A stretch of DNA of 64,000 nt from Paenibacillus sp. FSL W8-0426 (GTDB lineage Bacteria; Bacillota; Bacilli; Paenibacillales; Paenibacillaceae), in contig NZ_CP150203.1 of the NCBI RefSeq assembly GCF_037969725.1, forward strand, positions 2,248,001-2,312,000, read 5' to 3'. The notes beneath the pieces were generated by a model. It was not told the origin of the DNA and searched no databases. It saw only the letters and a list, made by a program, of their open reading frames with translations. Below, piece by piece: positions 7,386 through 17,328 of this stretch. Every line of letters starts with the position of its first letter. Position 1 is the first letter of the stretch. The position numbers and the translations under genes are program-made.

Positions 7386-8624
7386 TTGAAACAAAGAGTC
7401 GTAATTACCGGTATGGGCGTCATGACATCGCTCGGAAAGGATTTGGAAACGTTCTGGGGCAACCTGATGGCAGGAAAGTCCGGCGTCTCCAAGATCGAGG
7501 CTTTTGATGTGAGTGAATACACCACACAGATCGCGGCAGAGATCAAGGATTTTAATCCGGAAGATTACATGGATCGCAAAGATGCGCGCAAAATGGACCG
7601 TTTTGTTCAGTTTGCCGTTGCTGCGGGTTTCAAAGCCGTTGAAGACAGTGGTTTGAAAATCAACGAAAATATTGATGCAGAACGTTTCGGCGTGTCCATC
7701 GGTTCGGGCATCGGCGGATTGGGCACATGGGAGGACCAGCATAATGCGCTCCTGCAAAAAGGCCCTAAACGGGTAAGTCCGTTCTTCATTCCGATGATGA
7801 TCTCCAATATGGCATCAGGTCAGATGTCCATCTCCCTGGGCGCCAAAGGACCGAACATCAACGTGGTCACGGCTTGCGCAACAGGAACTCATTCCATTGG
7901 TGATTCCTTCAAGCTGATTGCGAACGGTGACGCCGACGCGATGATCTGCGGCGGTGCCGAAGCGACGATCCGTCCGACGGGCCTTGCGGGATTTTGCGCC
8001 ATGCGCGCCATGTCCACGCGCAATGATGAGCCGGAAAAAGCAAGCCGTCCTTTCGATACCGGTCGCGACGGTTTCGTGATGGGCGAGGGTGCGGGCATTC
8101 TGATCCTGGAATCGCTGGAGCATGCCCAGAAGCGCGGAGCGCGCATCTATGGCGAAGTCATCGGGTATGGCCTTACAGGTGATGCTCATCATATGACCGA
8201 TCCTGATCCTGACGGCGCGGCACGCTGCATGAAGATGGCTCTTCGCAGTGCAGGCATCGAGCCGGAAGCCGTGGATTACATCAACGCACATGGCACATCG
8301 ACGCCTGCGGGTGACCTTTCCGAAACGACGGGCATCAAAAAGGCATTTGGAGACCATGCGTACAAGCTGGCGGTGAGCTCCACCAAGTCGATGACGGGCC
8401 ATATGCTGGGCGCGGCAGGCGGCGTGGAAGCCGTCATTTGCGGTTTGACGCTGGCGCACCAGACGATTGCGCCGACCATCAATCTGGACAACCAAGATCC
8501 TGAATGTGACCTGGACTACGTGCCTAACGTTCCTCGCCAAGCGGATATCAATGTTGTTATGTCCAACTCGTTTGGATTTGGCGGTCACAACGCAACCATC
8601 ATTCTCAAAAAATTCGAAGCATAA
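7386..8624 (+). CDS. fabF: 3-oxoacyl-ACP synthase II
   Basis: Elongates acyl-ACP with malonyl-ACP. The 412-residue thiolase-fold enzyme has the Cys-His-His triad visible: C164 in [11 protein letters not shown]302 in [11 protein letters not shown] and H339 in [12 protein letters not shown]. It starts at TTG 7386 after a GAGGTGA ribosome-binding site; no ATG is better placed. It is the last fab gene of the cluster. fabZ, fabI and the acetyl-CoA carboxylase genes are not in the window. Confidence 0.97.
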   Translation: MKQRVVITGMGVMTSLGKDLETFWGNLMAGKSGVSKIEAFDVSEYTTQIAAEIKDFNPEDYMDRKDARKMDRFVQFAVAAGFKAVEDSGLKINENIDAERFGVSIGSGIGGLGTWEDQHNALLQKGPKRVSPFFIPMMISNMASGQMSISLGAKGPNINVVTACATGTHSIGDSFKLIANGDADAMICGGAEATIRPTGLAGFCAMRAMSTRNDEPEKASRPFDTGRDGFVMGEGAGILILESLEHAQKRGARIYGEVIGYGLTGDAHHMTDPDPDGAARCMKMALRSAGIEPEAVDYINAHGTSTPAGDLSETTGIKKAFGDHAYKLAVSSTKSMTGHMLGAAGGVEAVICGLTLAHQTIAPTINLDNQDPECDLDYVPNVPRQADINVVMSNSFGFGGHNATIILKKFEA

Positions 8625-8637
8625 GGGGCTAGTTCGT

Positions 8638-9336
8638 TTGAGTGAAGATCTGAAGCAGTTACAGCAAAAACTTCAAATCAAATTTGACAACAGGCAGCTC
8701 TTAAAACAAGCGTTTACCCATGCTTCTTATGTAAACGAACACCGGTTCAGTCAGCATCAGGACAACGAACGCCTGGAATTTCTGGGCGATGCGGTGCTTG
8801 AGCTGACCGTATCGGAATACTTGTATCAACTGTATCCTGATCGGCCGGAAGGTGAACTGACCAAACTTCGGGCATCTATCGTATGCGAACCTTCCCTGGT
8901 CAAATTTGCTGAAGTTCTCGGTTTTGGACAGTACGTTCTTCTCGGCAAGGGAGAAGAACTGACGGGTGGTAGAACGCGGCCGGCATTGCTCGCTGACGTG
9001 TTCGAGTCTTTCATTGGCGCGTTGTATCTCGACCAAGGACTGGAACCCGTAAGAACGTTTTTGGAAAAACATGTGTTTCCGTTGATCGTCCCGGGCGGCA
9101 AGCTGCAGGTCAGCGACTTTAAGACGGAACTGCAGGAACTTACTCAGCATCATAATATGGGTGTCCTTGAATACCGCATTGTGGAGGAACGGGGACCTGC
9201 CCATGAACGGGAGTTTGTCTCCGAGGTCCTAATGGGTCAAGAACGGCTTGGCAGAGGCACAGGACGATCCAAAAAGGAAGCCGAGCAGCAGGCTGCATCT
9301 GCGGCTCTGGAGCGCTTGAAGCTGCCGGAGGCCTGA
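8638..9336 (+). CDS. rnc: Ribonuclease III
   Basis: Cleaves double-stranded RNA in rRNA and mRNA processing. The 232-residue protein has an N-terminal RNase III domain with the signature [13 protein letters not shown] (about 44-56) and the second acidic cluster [16 protein letters not shown], then a double-stranded-RNA-binding domain (about 155-228) with [16 protein letters not shown]. It starts at TTG 8638 nine bases after AAGGGG, which overlaps the fabF stop. The frame is open upstream inside fabF, but nothing there belongs to the family. Confidence 0.96.
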   Translation: MSEDLKQLQQKLQIKFDNRQLLKQAFTHASYVNEHRFSQHQDNERLEFLGDAVLELTVSEYLYQLYPDRPEGELTKLRASIVCEPSLVKFAEVLGFGQYVLLGKGEELTGGRTRPALLADVFESFIGALYLDQGLEPVRTFLEKHVFPLIVPGGKLQVSDFKTELQELTQHHNMGVLEYRIVEERGPAHEREFVSEVLMGQERLGRGTGRSKKEAEQQAASAALERLKLPEA

Positions 9337-9365
9337 GCTTGACCGTGTGCGTACAGACAAACGAA

Positions 9366-9435
9366 GAGCAAAGAGCAGCCCGTGGGTCCGCCCCGGCGGA
9401 AATGACCGGCCGGACTGCTTTTTGCTCTTTTTTTT
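9366..9435 (+). terminator. Terminator after rnc
   Basis: GAGCAAAGAGCAG (from 9366) pairs with CTGCTTTTTGCTC around a GC-rich loop and is followed by eight T residues. It separates the fab-rnc unit from smc. Confidence 0.85.
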
Positions 9436-9522
9436 GTAAGACGGACACGTGAAAGCCGGTGAGTACTTGCCGGCGCGAATTTAACTTTTTACACGAAAAC
9501 GGAGGAGGTGACGGGAAGCCCG

Positions 9523-12500
9523 ATGTTTCTGAAACGTATTGAATTGGGTGGATTCAAGTCATTCGCCGACAAAACGGAAATGGAATTTGTCCGCGGCATT
9601 ACCGCGGTGGTAGGTCCCAACGGGAGCGGGAAAAGCAACATTTCCGACGGGATCCGCTGGGTGCTTGGAGAGCAAAGCGCCAAATCGCTGCGCGGCGGCA
9701 AAATGGAAGATATCATTTTTGCCGGCAGTGATGCCAGGAAAGCCGTCAATTACGGCGAGGTTTCCTTGACGCTGGACAATGAGGATCATGCGCTGTCCCT
9801 GGATTTTGGTGAAGTGACGGTAACCCGCCGCGTGCATCGCAGCGGAGACAGCGAGTATTTTATTAACAAACAAGCCTGCAGGCTGAAGGATATTACCGAA
9901 CTGTTTATGGATACCGGCATCGGAAAAGAGGCCTATTCCATTATCGGACAGGGAAGAATCGAGGAAATATTGAGCACCCGTTCCGAGGACCGGAGAGGCA
10001 TCTTCGAAGAGGCTTCGGGAATCGTCAAATACAAAACGCGCAAACGGGACGCCACGCGCAAGCTCGATGAAACAGAACAGAATTTGCTGCGCATCCATGA
10101 CCTGGTCACCGAGCTGGAGGATCAGATTGGCCCGCTGAAGGAGCAATCCGAAAAGGCGATCCACTATAAAGAGTTGCGTGGGCAGTTGAAATCCAAGGAA
10201 ATTTCCATGTACGTGTACCAAATCGAACAGATCCATGCCTCCTGGAGCAAGGCCAATGCGCGTCTGGAAGCATTGAAGGAAGAAGAAGTCGGATTGGCTG
10301 CGATCGTATCCACGCATGATGCCAAGCTGGAGAGCGACCGGAACGCCTTGCGCCTGCTGGAGTCAGAGGTGGAGCAGCTTCAGGCAGAATTGTTGCAATA
10401 CAGCGAAGCGACGGAGAAAAGCGAAGGGCATGGCGAGCTGTTGAAAGAACGTTTTCGCCATCTGCAGACGAATCGCGAACAACTGCGGACGAGCCTGGAA
10501 TCGAGCGAGGAAAGACACCGGGAACGCAAGGCAGAACTCATTGCCTTGCGCGAGAAGTACGCTGCGCTGGAACGCGAGCTCGCCGACGTGCGGAATCGGC
10601 TTTCCGAAGAGGAGGCGAAGCTGGTCGGCGTTACCGGCGGCATCAGCCAGCAGCAGGAAGAAAGCCTGAAGGGCAATTTGCTGGAGCTGATGAACCAGAT
10701 GGCCCAGGCGCGCAACGAAATTCGTTACGTGGACCAGCAGAAGGAAAATCTGGAGCGCCGAATGAACCGCGCTTCCGAGGAGTCCGGCAAATGGGAGGGC
10801 CAAAAGGAAGTTCTGGAACGCCGCAAGGCCGAAATCCAGAAAAAAGTCGCGCAGCTAGGCAAACAAATCGGTGATCTACGCAGCGGATATATTTCGGAAA
10901 GCGAACGGCTGAATTCTTTGCAGAAGCTGCTCGAAGAGAGCCGGGGCACGGTCCGGAAATGGGAGCAAAAGCGCGAGGCGCAGATTTCACGCCGGGATAC
11001 GATGAAAGAAATGCAGGATGACTTCGACGGATTCATGCTGGGTGTCAAGGAAGTGCTGAAGGCATCGCGCAAAGGCGTGCTGAACGGCGTCCACGGCGCC
11101 GTGGCCGAATTGGTTCAGGTGCCTGAGCGGATCGAACTTGCCGTCGAGACGGCCATGGGGGCATCGCTGCAGCATATCGTCATGGAGAACGAATCGGTCT
11201 CCAGGCAGGCGATCGCTTTCTTGAAGCAGCGCCAGCTTGGACGGGCCACCTTTCTCCCGCTGGACGTCATCCGGCCGCGCGCGATCGGTGCCGGAGAGCG
11301 TTCCATGATCGAAGGCATGGACGGTTATGTCGGAATCGGAGCCGATCTGGTCCATTACGACTCACGTTATGCGGCCATTATAGGCAGTCTGCTTGGCAAT
11401 GTCATCATTGCGGAGACGCTGGAGCATGCCAACAAAATTGCCGCGCGCTGCCAGTATCGTTTCCGGGTAGTTACGCTCGAAGGCGACGTGGTGAATGCGG
11501 GCGGTTCCATGACCGGGGGAAGCCAGCATAAAAAAAATTCCAGTCTGCTCAGCCGAAAACGCCAGCTGGATCAGCTGGATCAGGATATTTTGGATACCGA
11601 ACAGCAGATCAGGAAGCTGCACCAAGGCGTGGAGGACATAAAGTCCCAATTGGAGCAATGCCAGGACAAGCTGGATGAGCTGCGCCAATCCGGGGACGTG
11701 ACGAGAAACGAAGAGCAGCAGGCGTCCATGGAGATGAAACAAGTGGAGCATGAGCTTCGCCACGTGCTGGAGCAAGTCGCTGTCGCCGGACAGGAGAAGA
11801 GCGGGTTTACCGAGGAGCTCAAAGACCTGGACGCGGCCCGGGCGGATGCAGTCAAAAAGCTTGAAGAGCTCGAAGAAGAAGAGAAAGCGACGCATCGGGC
11901 GATCCATGCTGCCGAATTTGCCCGCAAAGCGAACGAATCGGCCAAGGAAGAACTGCAGACCCAGCTGACCGAGCTGAAAGTTCGGGAAGGGAAACTGGAT
12001 CAGGAGCGTTTCTCGAATGAGGAACAGCTGCGGCGCCTCGAACGGGAAGTTTCCTCCCTGGAGAAGGAATTGAAACAAAATAGCACCTTGCTTGCATCAA
12101 TGGAAGCGGACCTGAAGAAGACGGAACAGGACAGCGTGAAGCAGATCGAAGACCTGAACCGGTTCAAGCTGAAAAAAGCGGAGTCTTCCCGCGAATTGGA
12201 CTTTAAGCGCGCCGCACGGAGCGAATTGTCGAAAAAGCTTGAGCTCGCCGAAAGCGAGACGAAGGAGCAGCGGGTTCAGCTCAAAGCGGTGGAAGAGCAG
12301 ATGCGCCAGACGGAAATATCCGTCAATCGTCTGGATGTCGAGCTGGAGAGCATTTTGCGCAAGCTGACCGATGAATACGAGCTTGGCTACGAGCTGGCCA
12401 AAGAGCGATACCCTGTACCTGAAGACGTGGAAGGCACGAGGCAGGAAGTTCAGAAGCTTAAACGGAGCATTGCCGACCTGGGCGATGTCAATCTGGGTGC

Positions 12501-13092
12501 CATTGAAGAATTCCAGCGGGTCAACGAGCGTTATGAATTCCTGAACGATCAGAAGAATGACCTGGTGGAAGCCAAAACGACGCTGTATCAGGTGATCCGC
12601 GAGATGGAGGACGAGATGGCCAAACGGTTCAAATCAACGTTTGATGCCATTCGCCGCGAATTTGGCACGGTGTTCAGCAAATTGTTTGGCGGAGGACGCG
12701 CCGATCTCGTATTGATGGACCCTGAACGTCTGTTGGAAACGGGCATCGATATCGTCGCCCAGCCTCCGGGCAAAAAATTGCAAAACCTGCAGCTCTTGTC
12801 CGGCGGTGAACGGGCATTGACCGCAATGGCGCTTCTGTTTGCCATCCTGCACGTCAAGCCGGTTCCGTTCTGCGTGCTCGACGAGGTCGAGGCTGCGCTG
12901 GACGAAGCAAACGTGGTGCGTTTTGCCCAATATTTGCGCGAGTTCTCGGAGCAGACGCAGTTTATCGTGGTTACCCATCGCAAAGGCACGATGGAAGAGG
13001 CCGACGTGCTGTACGGGGTCACGATGGAGGAAGGCGGCGTTTCCAAGCTGGTTTCGGTCAAACTGGAGGACGAAGAGGCCGTAATCGCATAA
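9523..13092 (+). CDS. smc: Chromosome segregation ATPase SMC
   Basis: The core subunit of the bacterial condensin that compacts and separates the nucleoid. The 1189-residue length is normal for Firmicutes. The N-terminal head has Walker A GPNGSGKSN at 31-39. Long coiled coils (about 170-500 and 670-1010) flank the hinge (about 510-670, with GAVAELVQVPERIE). The C-terminal head carries the ABC signature LSGGERALTA near 1092 and Walker B VLDEVEAALD. ATG 9523 lies behind GGAGGAGG at a slightly long spacing; GTG 9508 overlaps that site and is less likely. ftsY follows after 102 bases. Confidence 0.98.
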   Translation: MFLKRIELGGFKSFADKTEMEFVRGITAVVGPNGSGKSNISDGIRWVLGEQSAKSLRGGKMEDIIFAGSDARKAVNYGEVSLTLDNEDHALSLDFGEVTVTRRVHRSGDSEYFINKQACRLKDITELFMDTGIGKEAYSIIGQGRIEEILSTRSEDRRGIFEEASGIVKYKTRKRDATRKLDETEQNLLRIHDLVTELEDQIGPLKEQSEKAIHYKELRGQLKSKEISMYVYQIEQIHASWSKANARLEALKEEEVGLAAIVSTHDAKLESDRNALRLLESEVEQLQAELLQYSEATEKSEGHGELLKERFRHLQTNREQLRTSLESSEERHRERKAELIALREKYAALERELADVRNRLSEEEAKLVGVTGGISQQQEESLKGNLLELMNQMAQARNEIRYVDQQKENLERRMNRASEESGKWEGQKEVLERRKAEIQKKVAQLGKQIGDLRSGYISESERLNSLQKLLEESRGTVRKWEQKREAQISRRDTMKEMQDDFDGFMLGVKEVLKASRKGVLNGVHGAVAELVQVPERIELAVETAMGASLQHIVMENESVSRQAIAFLKQRQLGRATFLPLDVIRPRAIGAGERSMIEGMDGYVGIGADLVHYDSRYAAIIGSLLGNVIIAETLEHANKIAARCQYRFRVVTLEGDVVNAGGSMTGGSQHKKNSSLLSRKRQLDQLDQDILDTEQQIRKLHQGVEDIKSQLEQCQDKLDELRQSGDVTRNEEQQASMEMKQVEHELRHVLEQVAVAGQEKSGFTEELKDLDAARADAVKKLEELEEEEKATHRAIHAAEFARKANESAKEELQTQLTELKVREGKLDQERFSNEEQLRRLEREVSSLEKELKQNSTLLASMEADLKKTEQDSVKQIEDLNRFKLKKAESSRELDFKRAARSELSKKLELAESETKEQRVQLKAVEEQMRQTEISVNRLDVELESILRKLTDEYELGYELAKERYPVPEDVEGTRQEVQKLKRSIADLGDVNLGAIEEFQRVNERYEFLNDQKNDLVEAKTTLYQVIREMEDEMAKRFKSTFDAIRREFGTVFSKLFGGGRADLVLMDPERLLETGIDIVAQPPGKKLQNLQLLSGGERALTAMALLFAILHVKPVPFCVLDEVEAALDEANVVRFAQYLREFSEQTQFIVVTHRKGTMEEADVLYGVTMEEGGVSKLVSVKLEDEEAVIA

Positions 13093-13137
13093 ACGCCGGA
13101 AAAGGCAAGCTGTATTTAAAACGAATCAACTAAGGAG

Positions 13138-13170
13138 CTGCGATGACATTCGTAAGGTATTTCGTCGCAG
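13138..13170 (+). other. Small hairpin in the smc-ftsY spacer
   Basis: CTGCGA (13138-13143) pairs with TCGCAG (13165-13170), extended inward by a G-U and two further pairs. It lacks a U-tract and lies 25 bases before the ftsY ATG, so it is more likely a processing or stability element than a terminator. Confidence 0.35.
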
Positions 13171-13194
13171 TCTCTAACACGATGGAGGGGCTTT

Positions 13195-14211
13195 ATGAGT
13201 TTCTTTAAAAGGCTGAAGGATAGCATTGCAAACAAAGCGGAGTCGGTGACGAAGCAGTTCAAGGACGGTTTGGAAAAAACGCGCAAAGGGCTTGTGGAAA
13301 AGGTAACCGACCTGGTCATCCGCCGCAAAAAAATCGACGAGGAGTTCTATGAGGAGCTCGAAGAGATCCTGATCGGTGCCGACGTAGGGGTGAACACGGT
13401 TTTGACGCTGATCGACGACCTGCGCGACGAAGTGAAGAAGCGCAGAATCGAGGATGCGGCAGAGCTGCAGCCCGTGCTGTCGGAGAAGCTGAAAGACCTG
13501 CTCCGCGGGGAGCAAAACAGCGAATTGAGAATGAATCCGGATGGGATCACGGTTATTTTGTTTGTCGGGGTCAACGGCGTGGGCAAAACGACGACCATCG
13601 GCAAACTGGCCCATCGTTTCAAACAACAGGGCAAAAAGGTCATGATGGCTGCTGGAGATACATTCCGTGCCGGGGCGATTGAACAGCTGGAGGTATGGGG
13701 ACAACGCGCCGGCGTTGAAGTCATCAAACAGCAGGCAGGTTCCGATCCGGCTGCGGTCATGTATGATGCCGTTCAGGCGGCGAAACAGCGGGGGGTGGAC
13801 GTGCTGCTGTGCGATACGGCAGGCCGTCTGCAAAACAAATCGAACCTGATGGAAGAGCTGAACAAAATCTATCGTGTCATCCAGCGCGAAATTCCCGACG
13901 CTCCGCACGAAGTGCTGATGGTGCTTGACGCGACCACAGGCCAGAATGCACTTAGCCAAGCCAAGCTGTTCGGCGAGAAAAGCGGAGTTACGGGCCTGGT
14001 GTTGACCAAACTGGACGGCACAGCCAAAGGTGGAATCGTGGTAGCGATCCGCCAGGAGCTTGACCTTCCGGTCAAACTGGTCGGTTTGGGCGAAAAAATC
14101 GATGATCTTCAGCCGTTCGATTCGGAGCAGTTCGTTCATGCGCTCTTTGCCGGATTAATCCAGGAGCAGTCTGCCGACGACGAGAAGAACGAAGATACAA
14201 ACGAATCGTAG
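13195..14211 (+). CDS. ftsY: Signal recognition particle receptor FtsY
   Basis: The membrane-associated receptor that docks Ffh-ribosome complexes to the Sec translocon. The 338-residue protein has a charged N-terminal A region, an N domain (about 25-110) and an SRP-type GTPase domain with G1 GVNGVGKTTT near 124, DTFRAGA, DTAGRLQNKSN and TKLDGTAKGG. Start ATG 13195 follows ATGGAGGGG. Its partner gene ffh lies about 1.4 kb downstream. Confidence 0.97.
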   Translation: MSFFKRLKDSIANKAESVTKQFKDGLEKTRKGLVEKVTDLVIRRKKIDEEFYEELEEILIGADVGVNTVLTLIDDLRDEVKKRRIEDAAELQPVLSEKLKDLLRGEQNSELRMNPDGITVILFVGVNGVGKTTTIGKLAHRFKQQGKKVMMAAGDTFRAGAIEQLEVWGQRAGVEVIKQQAGSDPAAVMYDAVQAAKQRGVDVLLCDTAGRLQNKSNLMEELNKIYRVIQREIPDAPHEVLMVLDATTGQNALSQAKLFGEKSGVTGLVLTKLDGTAKGGIVVAIRQELDLPVKLVGLGEKIDDLQPFDSEQFVHALFAGLIQEQSADDEKNEDTNES

Positions 14212-14259
14212 TACAATGATACCTATATTGGTTGATGTTCAACTTATATAGATTACCCT

Positions 14260-14308
14260 GATTGCCGTTGATGAATGGAAACCTCGCGTGCCATGGACAG
14301 CGGCAATC
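14260..14308 (+). other. Inverted repeat in front of the hemolysin-III-like gene
   Basis: GATTGCCG (14260-14267) and CGGCAATC (14301-14308) are perfect 8-base arms. The right arm is followed at once by a TATAAT-like -10 (14313-14318). It could be a weak terminator of ftsY or an operator for the next gene; neither is certain. Confidence 0.35.
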
Positions 14309-14364
14309 GGTGTATAATGGAACTAAGCAGGAAATGAAAGCCAGGATTAGAAAGGACGGTTGAT

Positions 14365-15012
14365 ATGGCCAACACCTATACCTATTCCCGCCGCGAGGAA
14401 GTCGCCAATGCCGTGACCCATGGCATCGGCGCCGCCCTTAGCGTGGCTGCATTGGTGCTGCTCATCGTATTTTCAAGCATGAAGGGCACTGTATGGCATG
14501 TCGTCAGCTTCACGATTTACGGTATTACGATGCTGCTGCTGTACACCAACTCAACCATGGTCCATGCCCTGAAGGAGGGCAAGGCCAAAGATTTGTTCGA
14601 GTTTTTTGACCATTCATCCATCTACCTTTTCATTGCAGGTACCTATACGCCGTTTTTGTTCGTGGCAGTGCGCGGAACGCTTGGATGGACCTTGTTCGGC
14701 GTTATTTGGGGCATCGCCTTGGCGGGCGTCATTTTCAAGGCGTTTTTCACGAAACGGTTTTTGTTCATGTCCACGTTGTTTTACCTCGCAATGGGCTGGT
14801 TGATCGTTATTGCCTGGCAGCCGCTGGTGGCAGCTGTACCTACCGGCGGCATTACGCTTCTGGTGGCCGGGGGAATCATGTACACGCTCGGAACGCTGTT
14901 TTATGTGTGGCGCGGTTTCCCTTACCACCATGCGATTTGGCATTTGTTCGTGCTTGCAGGCAGCATCCTTCATTTCTTCGCGGTGCTGTTATACCTCACG
15001 CCACTGCGTTAA
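14365..15012 (+). CDS. trhA: Hemolysin III / TrhA-type seven-helix membrane protein (PAQR family)
   Basis: A 215-residue integral membrane protein of the YqfA/hemolysin III group, related to PAQR receptors. The name is historical and haemolysis is not established for most members; a role in membrane fluidity has been proposed for relatives. About seven hydrophobic segments are visible. The family's conserved polar residues occur in EVANAVTHGIG (N-terminus), MVHAL, FDHSSIYLFIAGTYTP, and YHHAIWHLFVLAGSILHF at the last helix. It probably has its own promoter (a -10 at 14313) and ends in a strong terminator. It is not part of the conserved ftsY-ylxM order and so is a local addition. Confidence 0.9.
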   Translation: MANTYTYSRREEVANAVTHGIGAALSVAALVLLIVFSSMKGTVWHVVSFTIYGITMLLLYTNSTMVHALKEGKAKDLFEFFDHSSIYLFIAGTYTPFLFVAVRGTLGWTLFGVIWGIALAGVIFKAFFTKRFLFMSTLFYLAMGWLIVIAWQPLVAAVPTGGITLLVAGGIMYTLGTLFYVWRGFPYHHAIWHLFVLAGSILHFFAVLLYLTPLR

Positions 15013-15021
15013 AATCGGAGA

Positions 15022-15061
15022 AAAACGAATCGTTTTCCGTGCCGGAAACGGTTCGTTTTTT
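15022..15061 (+). terminator. Terminator after the hemolysin-III-like gene
   Basis: AAAACGAATCGTTTTCCG pairs with CGGAAACGGTTCGTTTT around a 3-base loop and ends in a T run. The stem is long with few mismatches. Confidence 0.92.
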
Positions 15062-15100
15062 GCTTCGTGAAGGAAAAAAGATTGTGACAAGTATTTTTGC

Positions 15101-15129
15101 TTGACATCCGGTTTTGTTTTGGGTATGAT
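15101..15129 (+). promoter_or_regulatory. SigA promoter of the ylxM-ffh operon
   Basis: TTGACA (15101-15106) and TATGAT (15124-15129) with a 17-base spacer, about 55 bases before the ylxM start. Confidence 0.82.
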
Positions 15130-15184
15130 AAGGAACGTTGCAAGAGTGTAAAGTGTTTTTCCTTGACGAAGGGAGTGCCCCGAT

Positions 15185-15535
15185 GTGAGTCAAGAGAACC
15201 GGCTGGACAAGACAAACCGGATAAACTTGCTATTTGCTTTCTATGAGCCATTGCTTACGGAGAAGCAGCAAACATTTTTGAAGTATTACTTTCATGATGA
15301 CTTCTCGCTCGGTGAGATTGCTGCCGAGTTCGAGATCAGCCGCCAGGCGGTATATGAGCATATCAAGCGTGCGGAGCAGGTGCTGGAAAACTACGAAAGC
15401 AAGCTGGGCTTGCTGGAGAAGCATGAACGGCGCGGCCGTACTTTGGAACAATTGCGAATGGCATTGGAACGCGCAGGCGTTTCCGTGGATAACGACAAAC
15501 AAATAAACGATCTGGTTCGTCAGTTAGCGGATTGA
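15185..15535 (+). CDS. ylxM: YlxM-family (UPF0122) helix-turn-helix protein of the SRP operon
   Basis: A 116-residue protein with a sigma-70-region-4-like helix-turn-helix (about 20-60: [33 protein letters not shown], given here by region). In streptococci YlxM associates with the SRP. Start GTG 15185 follows GAAGGGAGTG. It is the first gene of the operon, 62 bases upstream of ffh. Confidence 0.93.
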   Translation: MSQENRLDKTNRINLLFAFYEPLLTEKQQTFLKYYFHDDFSLGEIAAEFEISRQAVYEHIKRAEQVLENYESKLGLLEKHERRGRTLEQLRMALERAGVSVDNDKQINDLVRQLAD

Positions 15536-15597
15536 TCGGCAATCTTGGATGAAACCAAATCGGTATGAAACAGTATAAAGGCTAAGGAGGTGGGATC

Positions 15598-16974
15598 ATG
15601 GCATTTGAAGGATTGACGACCCGACTGCAAAATGTGTTCAGCAAGCTGCGCGGCAAAGGCAAAGTGTCCGAAGAAGATGTTGCCGAAGCGATGCGCGAGG
15701 TTCGTCTGGCATTGCTCGAAGCGGACGTAAACTTCAAAGTGGTCAAGGAATTCATCGCCAAGGTGAAAGAAAAGGCTGTCGGCAAAGAAGTGATGGACAG
15801 CTTTACGCCAGGCATGGTCATCATCGACATCGTTAACAAAGAGTTGACGGAGCTGATGGGCGGAAGCCAGTCCAAGCTGGCCAAGGCCAACAAACCGCCG
15901 ACGGTGATCATGATGGTCGGTTTGCAGGGTGCGGGGAAAACGACCACATCCGGCAAACTTGCCAAAATGCTGCAGAAGCAAAACAGCCGTCCATTGTTGG
16001 TGGCGGGCGACATTTATCGTCCGGCAGCCATCAAGCAGCTGCAGGTGCTCGGTGAGCAGCTGAAGGCTCCGGTCTTTAGCCTGGGAGACCAGACAAGCCC
16101 GGTAGAGATTGCTCGCCAAGGTTTGCAGCACGCCAAGGAGAACGGCAATGATTACGTCATTATCGATACGGCAGGCCGCCTGCACGTCGATGAACAGTTG
16201 ATGGAGGAATTGCGCCAGATCCATAGCACGGTAAATCCGGACGAAGTACTGCTTGTCGTGGACAGCATGACGGGTCAGGATGCCGTTAACGTGGCTGAGC
16301 ATTTCAACAACCAGCTTGAGTTGACCGGCGTTGTTCTGACCAAGCTGGATGGCGATACGCGCGGCGGTGCCGCTTTGTCGGTAAAAGCCGTTACCGGTTG
16401 CCCGATCAAGTTTGCTTCGCTCGGCGAAAAGCTTGATGCACTGGAGCCTTTCCATCCGGAACGAATGGCATCCCGTATTCTGGGGATGGGCGACATGCTC
16501 TCATTGATCGAGAAAGCCCAGTCCAACATCGATACCGAAAAAGCGAAGGAAATGGAACGTAAAATGCGTAATGCCGAATTTACGTTCGAGGATTTCCTGG
16601 AGCAAATGGATCAGGTGAAAAAGCTGGGACCGATCGACCAGATCATGGACATGATACCCGGCATGGGCAAGATGAAACAAGCCAAGGACCTTAAAGTCGA
16701 TGACAAACAAATGGGACGCATCGAAGCGATCGTGTTCTCGATGACAACGGAAGAGAAACGAAATCCGGACCTCATCAACCACAGCCGCCGGAAACGGATT
16801 GCAACAGGCAGCGGAACTTCGCTTGCGGAAGTCAACCGCCTGATTAAGCAATTCGATGAAATGCGGCGCATGATGAAGCAATTGTCCGACATGATGGGCC
16901 CTAAAGGCGGTAAAAACAAAGCGATGAAGCAGCTCAAAGGCTTGGGCAAGGGAATGAAATTTCCTTTCCGTTGA
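15598..16974 (+). CDS. ffh: Signal recognition particle protein Ffh
   Basis: The GTPase and signal-sequence receptor that targets nascent membrane proteins to FtsY. The 458-residue protein has an N domain, then a G domain with GLQGAGKTTTSGKLA near 108, AGDIYRPAAI, DTAGRLHVDE and TKLDGDTRGG, and a Met-rich M domain (about 300-435, with MIPGMGKMKQ and SRRKRIATGSG) for SRP RNA and signal peptides. A strong GGAGG precedes ATG 15598. Confidence 0.98.
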   Translation: MAFEGLTTRLQNVFSKLRGKGKVSEEDVAEAMREVRLALLEADVNFKVVKEFIAKVKEKAVGKEVMDSFTPGMVIIDIVNKELTELMGGSQSKLAKANKPPTVIMMVGLQGAGKTTTSGKLAKMLQKQNSRPLLVAGDIYRPAAIKQLQVLGEQLKAPVFSLGDQTSPVEIARQGLQHAKENGNDYVIIDTAGRLHVDEQLMEELRQIHSTVNPDEVLLVVDSMTGQDAVNVAEHFNNQLELTGVVLTKLDGDTRGGAALSVKAVTGCPIKFASLGEKLDALEPFHPERMASRILGMGDMLSLIEKAQSNIDTEKAKEMERKMRNAEFTFEDFLEQMDQVKKLGPIDQIMDMIPGMGKMKQAKDLKVDDKQMGRIEAIVFSMTTEEKRNPDLINHSRRKRIATGSGTSLAEVNRLIKQFDEMRRMMKQLSDMMGPKGGKNKAMKQLKGLGKGMKFPFR

Positions 16975-17032
16975 TGGCATGGGCAGCTGAATGATAGGCA
17001 ACAGATTTCGTTGAAGGAGGTGAATGTTCAAA

Positions 17033-17305
17033 ATGGCAGTTCGTATTCGTCTGAAACGTATGGGTGCTCACAAAGCTCCTTTCTACCGCGTCGTGGTATC
17101 GGATTCCCGTTCCCCGCGTGATGGTCGTTTTATCGAGGAGATCGGTTACTACAACCCGGTTGAACAACCGGCAGTTGTCAAAATCGATGAAGATAAAGCA
17201 TTGCAATGGCTCCAAAACGGTGCGCAAGCATCCGACACTGTTCGCAACTTGCTGAGCAAAGCGGGCGTGATGAAAAAGTTCCACGAGTCCAAACAATCGA
17301 AATAA
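17033..17305 (+). CDS. rpsP: 30S ribosomal protein S16
   Basis: A 90-residue S16 with the family start [19 protein letters not shown] and the motif [23 protein letters not shown] at 17014-17023 is correctly spaced for ATG 17033; an in-frame ATG at 17024 is too close. It is followed after 23 bases by khpA. Confidence 0.98.
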   Translation: MAVRIRLKRMGAHKAPFYRVVVSDSRSPRDGRFIEEIGYYNPVEQPAVVKIDEDKALQWLQNGAQASDTVRNLLSKAGVMKKFHESKQSK

Positions 17306-17328
17306 GTTGCTGATTCGGAGGGTCATCT

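Noticed and set aside
14365..15012. True haemolysin / virulence factor
   Set aside because: The hemolysin III name is historical; sequence shows only a PAQR-type membrane protein common in non-pathogens.
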